This document shows positions 63,146 to 64,000 of a DNA stretch of 64,000 nt, piece by piece. The position numbers and the translations under genes were made by a program. The notes under the pieces are model-generated. The model saw only the letters and a list, made by a program, of their open reading frames with translations, did not search any database and was not told the DNA's origin. Every line of letters begins with the position of its first letter. Position 1 is the first letter of the stretch. The DNA is from Carboxydocella thermautotrophica (GTDB lineage: Bacteria; Bacillota; GCA-003054495; Carboxydocellales; Carboxydocellaceae), in NCBI GenBank assembly GCA_003054495.1, contig CP028514.1:174501-238500 (forward strand), read 5' to 3'.

Positions 63146-63168
63146 ATTAAAGATGGAGGTGGAGGTTG

Positions 63169-64000
63169 ATGGAAAAAACCAACAAGATAGTAATTGTCGG
63201 AGCAGGCAATGTAGGAGCCACCACCGCGTATGCTTTGCTAATCAGTGGCATTGCCTCTGAACTGGTTTTGTATGATATAAACCGGCAGAAAGCAGAAGGG
63301 GAAATTATGGACTTGGCCCATGGGGCTTCCTTTGTTCCTCCTGCCAGACTGAGGGCCGGGTACCTGGCTGATTGCCGGGAAGCGGATATTATCATTTTCA
63401 CTGCCGGGGCAGCCCAGCAACCCGGGGAAACCCGGCTGGATCTGGTAGATAAAAACACCAGGATTGTGGAAAAGGCTCTGCTGCCCATTCTGGAGCAGGC
63501 ACCGGAGGCGCTGGTTTTAATGGTAACCAACCCGGTAGATGTTATCACATACCAGGCATGGAAGCTTTCTGGCCTCAGTCCTGAACGGGTGCTGGGTTCG
63601 GGTACGGTACTGGATAGTGCCCGTTTTCGGCACGTGCTGGGCCAGCATTGCGGAGTAGATGTCCGCAATGTCCATGGTTATATTCTGGGTGAACACGGGG
63701 ATAGTGAGCTGGCTGCCTGGAGCTCAGTACATATTGGCGGTATCCGGCTGGATGATTACTGTCTGGCCTGTGGCCAGGGCTGTGGTCAGGAAAAGCGGGA
63801 AGAAATGTTCCGCCAGGTTCGGGATGCTGCTTATCAGATTATCCAGGCCAAAGGAGCAACCTATTATGCAGTTGGGCTGGCGGTCCGGCGTATCTGTGAG
63901 GCCATCCTGCGGGATGAACACTCTATTCTGACGGTATCCAGCCTCATGCAGGGGGAATATGGCTTGCGGGATGTTTGTCTCAGCGTTCCCTGTGTGATTG
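63169..64000 (+). CDS. ldh: L-lactate dehydrogenase, 3'-truncated
   Basis: The first 277 residues of an NAD-dependent lactate dehydrogenase; the rest lies past the window edge. The nucleotide loop VGAGNVGATTAYAL, substrate loop AGAAQQPGETRLDL, catalytic TNPVDVITY, GSGTVLDSARFR and the active His in LGEHGDSE are visible. Gln in the loop (AAQQPGETR), where malate dehydrogenase has Arg, favours lactate/pyruvate. Two SD-like GGAGG stretches precede the ATG. It indicates a fermentative branch from pyruvate. Confidence 0.95.
   Translation, partial: MEKTNKIVIVGAGNVGATTAYALLISGIASELVLYDINRQKAEGEIMDLAHGASFVPPARLRAGYLADCREADIIIFTAGAAQQPGETRLDLVDKNTRIVEKALLPILEQAPEALVLMVTNPVDVITYQAWKLSGLSPERVLGSGTVLDSARFRHVLGQHCGVDVRNVHGYILGEHGDSELAAWSSVHIGGIRLDDYCLACGQGCGQEKREEMFRQVRDAAYQIIQAKGATYYAVGLAVRRICEAILRDEHSILTVSSLMQGEYGLRDVCLSVPCVI

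Noticed and set aside
63169-64000. Malate dehydrogenase
   Set aside because: The substrate loop has Gln where MDH has Arg, and GSGTVLDSARFR is of the LDH type.

Overview
The window reads as chromosome of a spore-forming, anaerobic, probably thermophilic member of the Clostridia (Firmicutes). The evidence is an unsplit sporulation sigma-K gene, an S-layer-homology surface protein, a Ni-dependent CO dehydrogenase (CooS) with its ATPase CooC, a CooT-type nickel protein, rubrerythrin, a Gram-positive type IV pilus operon and an Agr-type peptide system. The CO and nickel genes suggest a carboxydotroph of the Carboxydocella/Thermincola kind; that placement is inference. All genes but one (an MFS transporter at 60162-61334) lie on the + strand. 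I see no tRNA, rRNA, CRISPR array or intact mobile element.

Layout. 1-2211: 3' part of cooS, then cooC. 2352-5152: an SLH / Ca-repeat / vWA / lipase-like surface protein broken by a frameshift. 5214-6898: nrfHA nitrite reductase, then a YnfA-like membrane protein. 7399-17539: histidine locus, made of yerC (HisR-like regulator)-hisZ, an embedded Agr-like cassette (agrB, a 40-codon agrD, a membrane protein and a histidine kinase), and hisGDCBHAF-IE. 17694-19862: Cache chemoreceptor. 19906-20727: decayed fic gene. 20815-27550: pcrA, CBS-pyrophosphatase, amj and ligA. 27732-30479: ECF nickel/cobalt transporter with a cooT gene. 30652-37493: two fmdE-like genes flanking a peptide/nickel-type ABC transporter and a dead methyltransferase gene. 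37682-41805: acyl-CoA ligase, sigK, yqeG, a small unknown gene and aroE. 41886-42800: zinc-ribbon protein and MerR-like protein. 42925-52451: type IV pilus operon. 52542-56731: aroC, aroK, aroB, tldD. 56794-60098: glgA, a YedF-like DsrE protein, a small unknown gene, rubrerythrin and a rubredoxin-domain protein. 61483-63090: a second chemoreceptor with a Cys-rich tail. 63169-end: L-lactate dehydrogenase, cut by the window edge.

How it fits together. The strongest unifying signal is a set of seven promoters matching the Bacillus sigma-H (Spo0H) consensus RnAGGAwww-N11/12-RnnGAATww, each with its -10 ending 33-59 bp before a start codon. They precede the SLH protein, agrD, both chemoreceptors, the pcrA operon, the pilus operon and a 79-residue unknown protein. 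This suggests a transition-state regulon joining peptide signalling, motility or surface attachment and DNA maintenance. The Agr-like cassette is the best candidate for an undescribed system: its peptide carries Ser where Cys is usual, the receptor membrane domain and kinase seem to be separate polypeptides, no AgrA-type regulator is nearby, and the cassette sits between hisZ and hisG. The two histidine operons carry near-identical 14-bp motifs (TTTAACTAAYTAAA) as candidate operators for the adjacent YerC/HisR-like protein.
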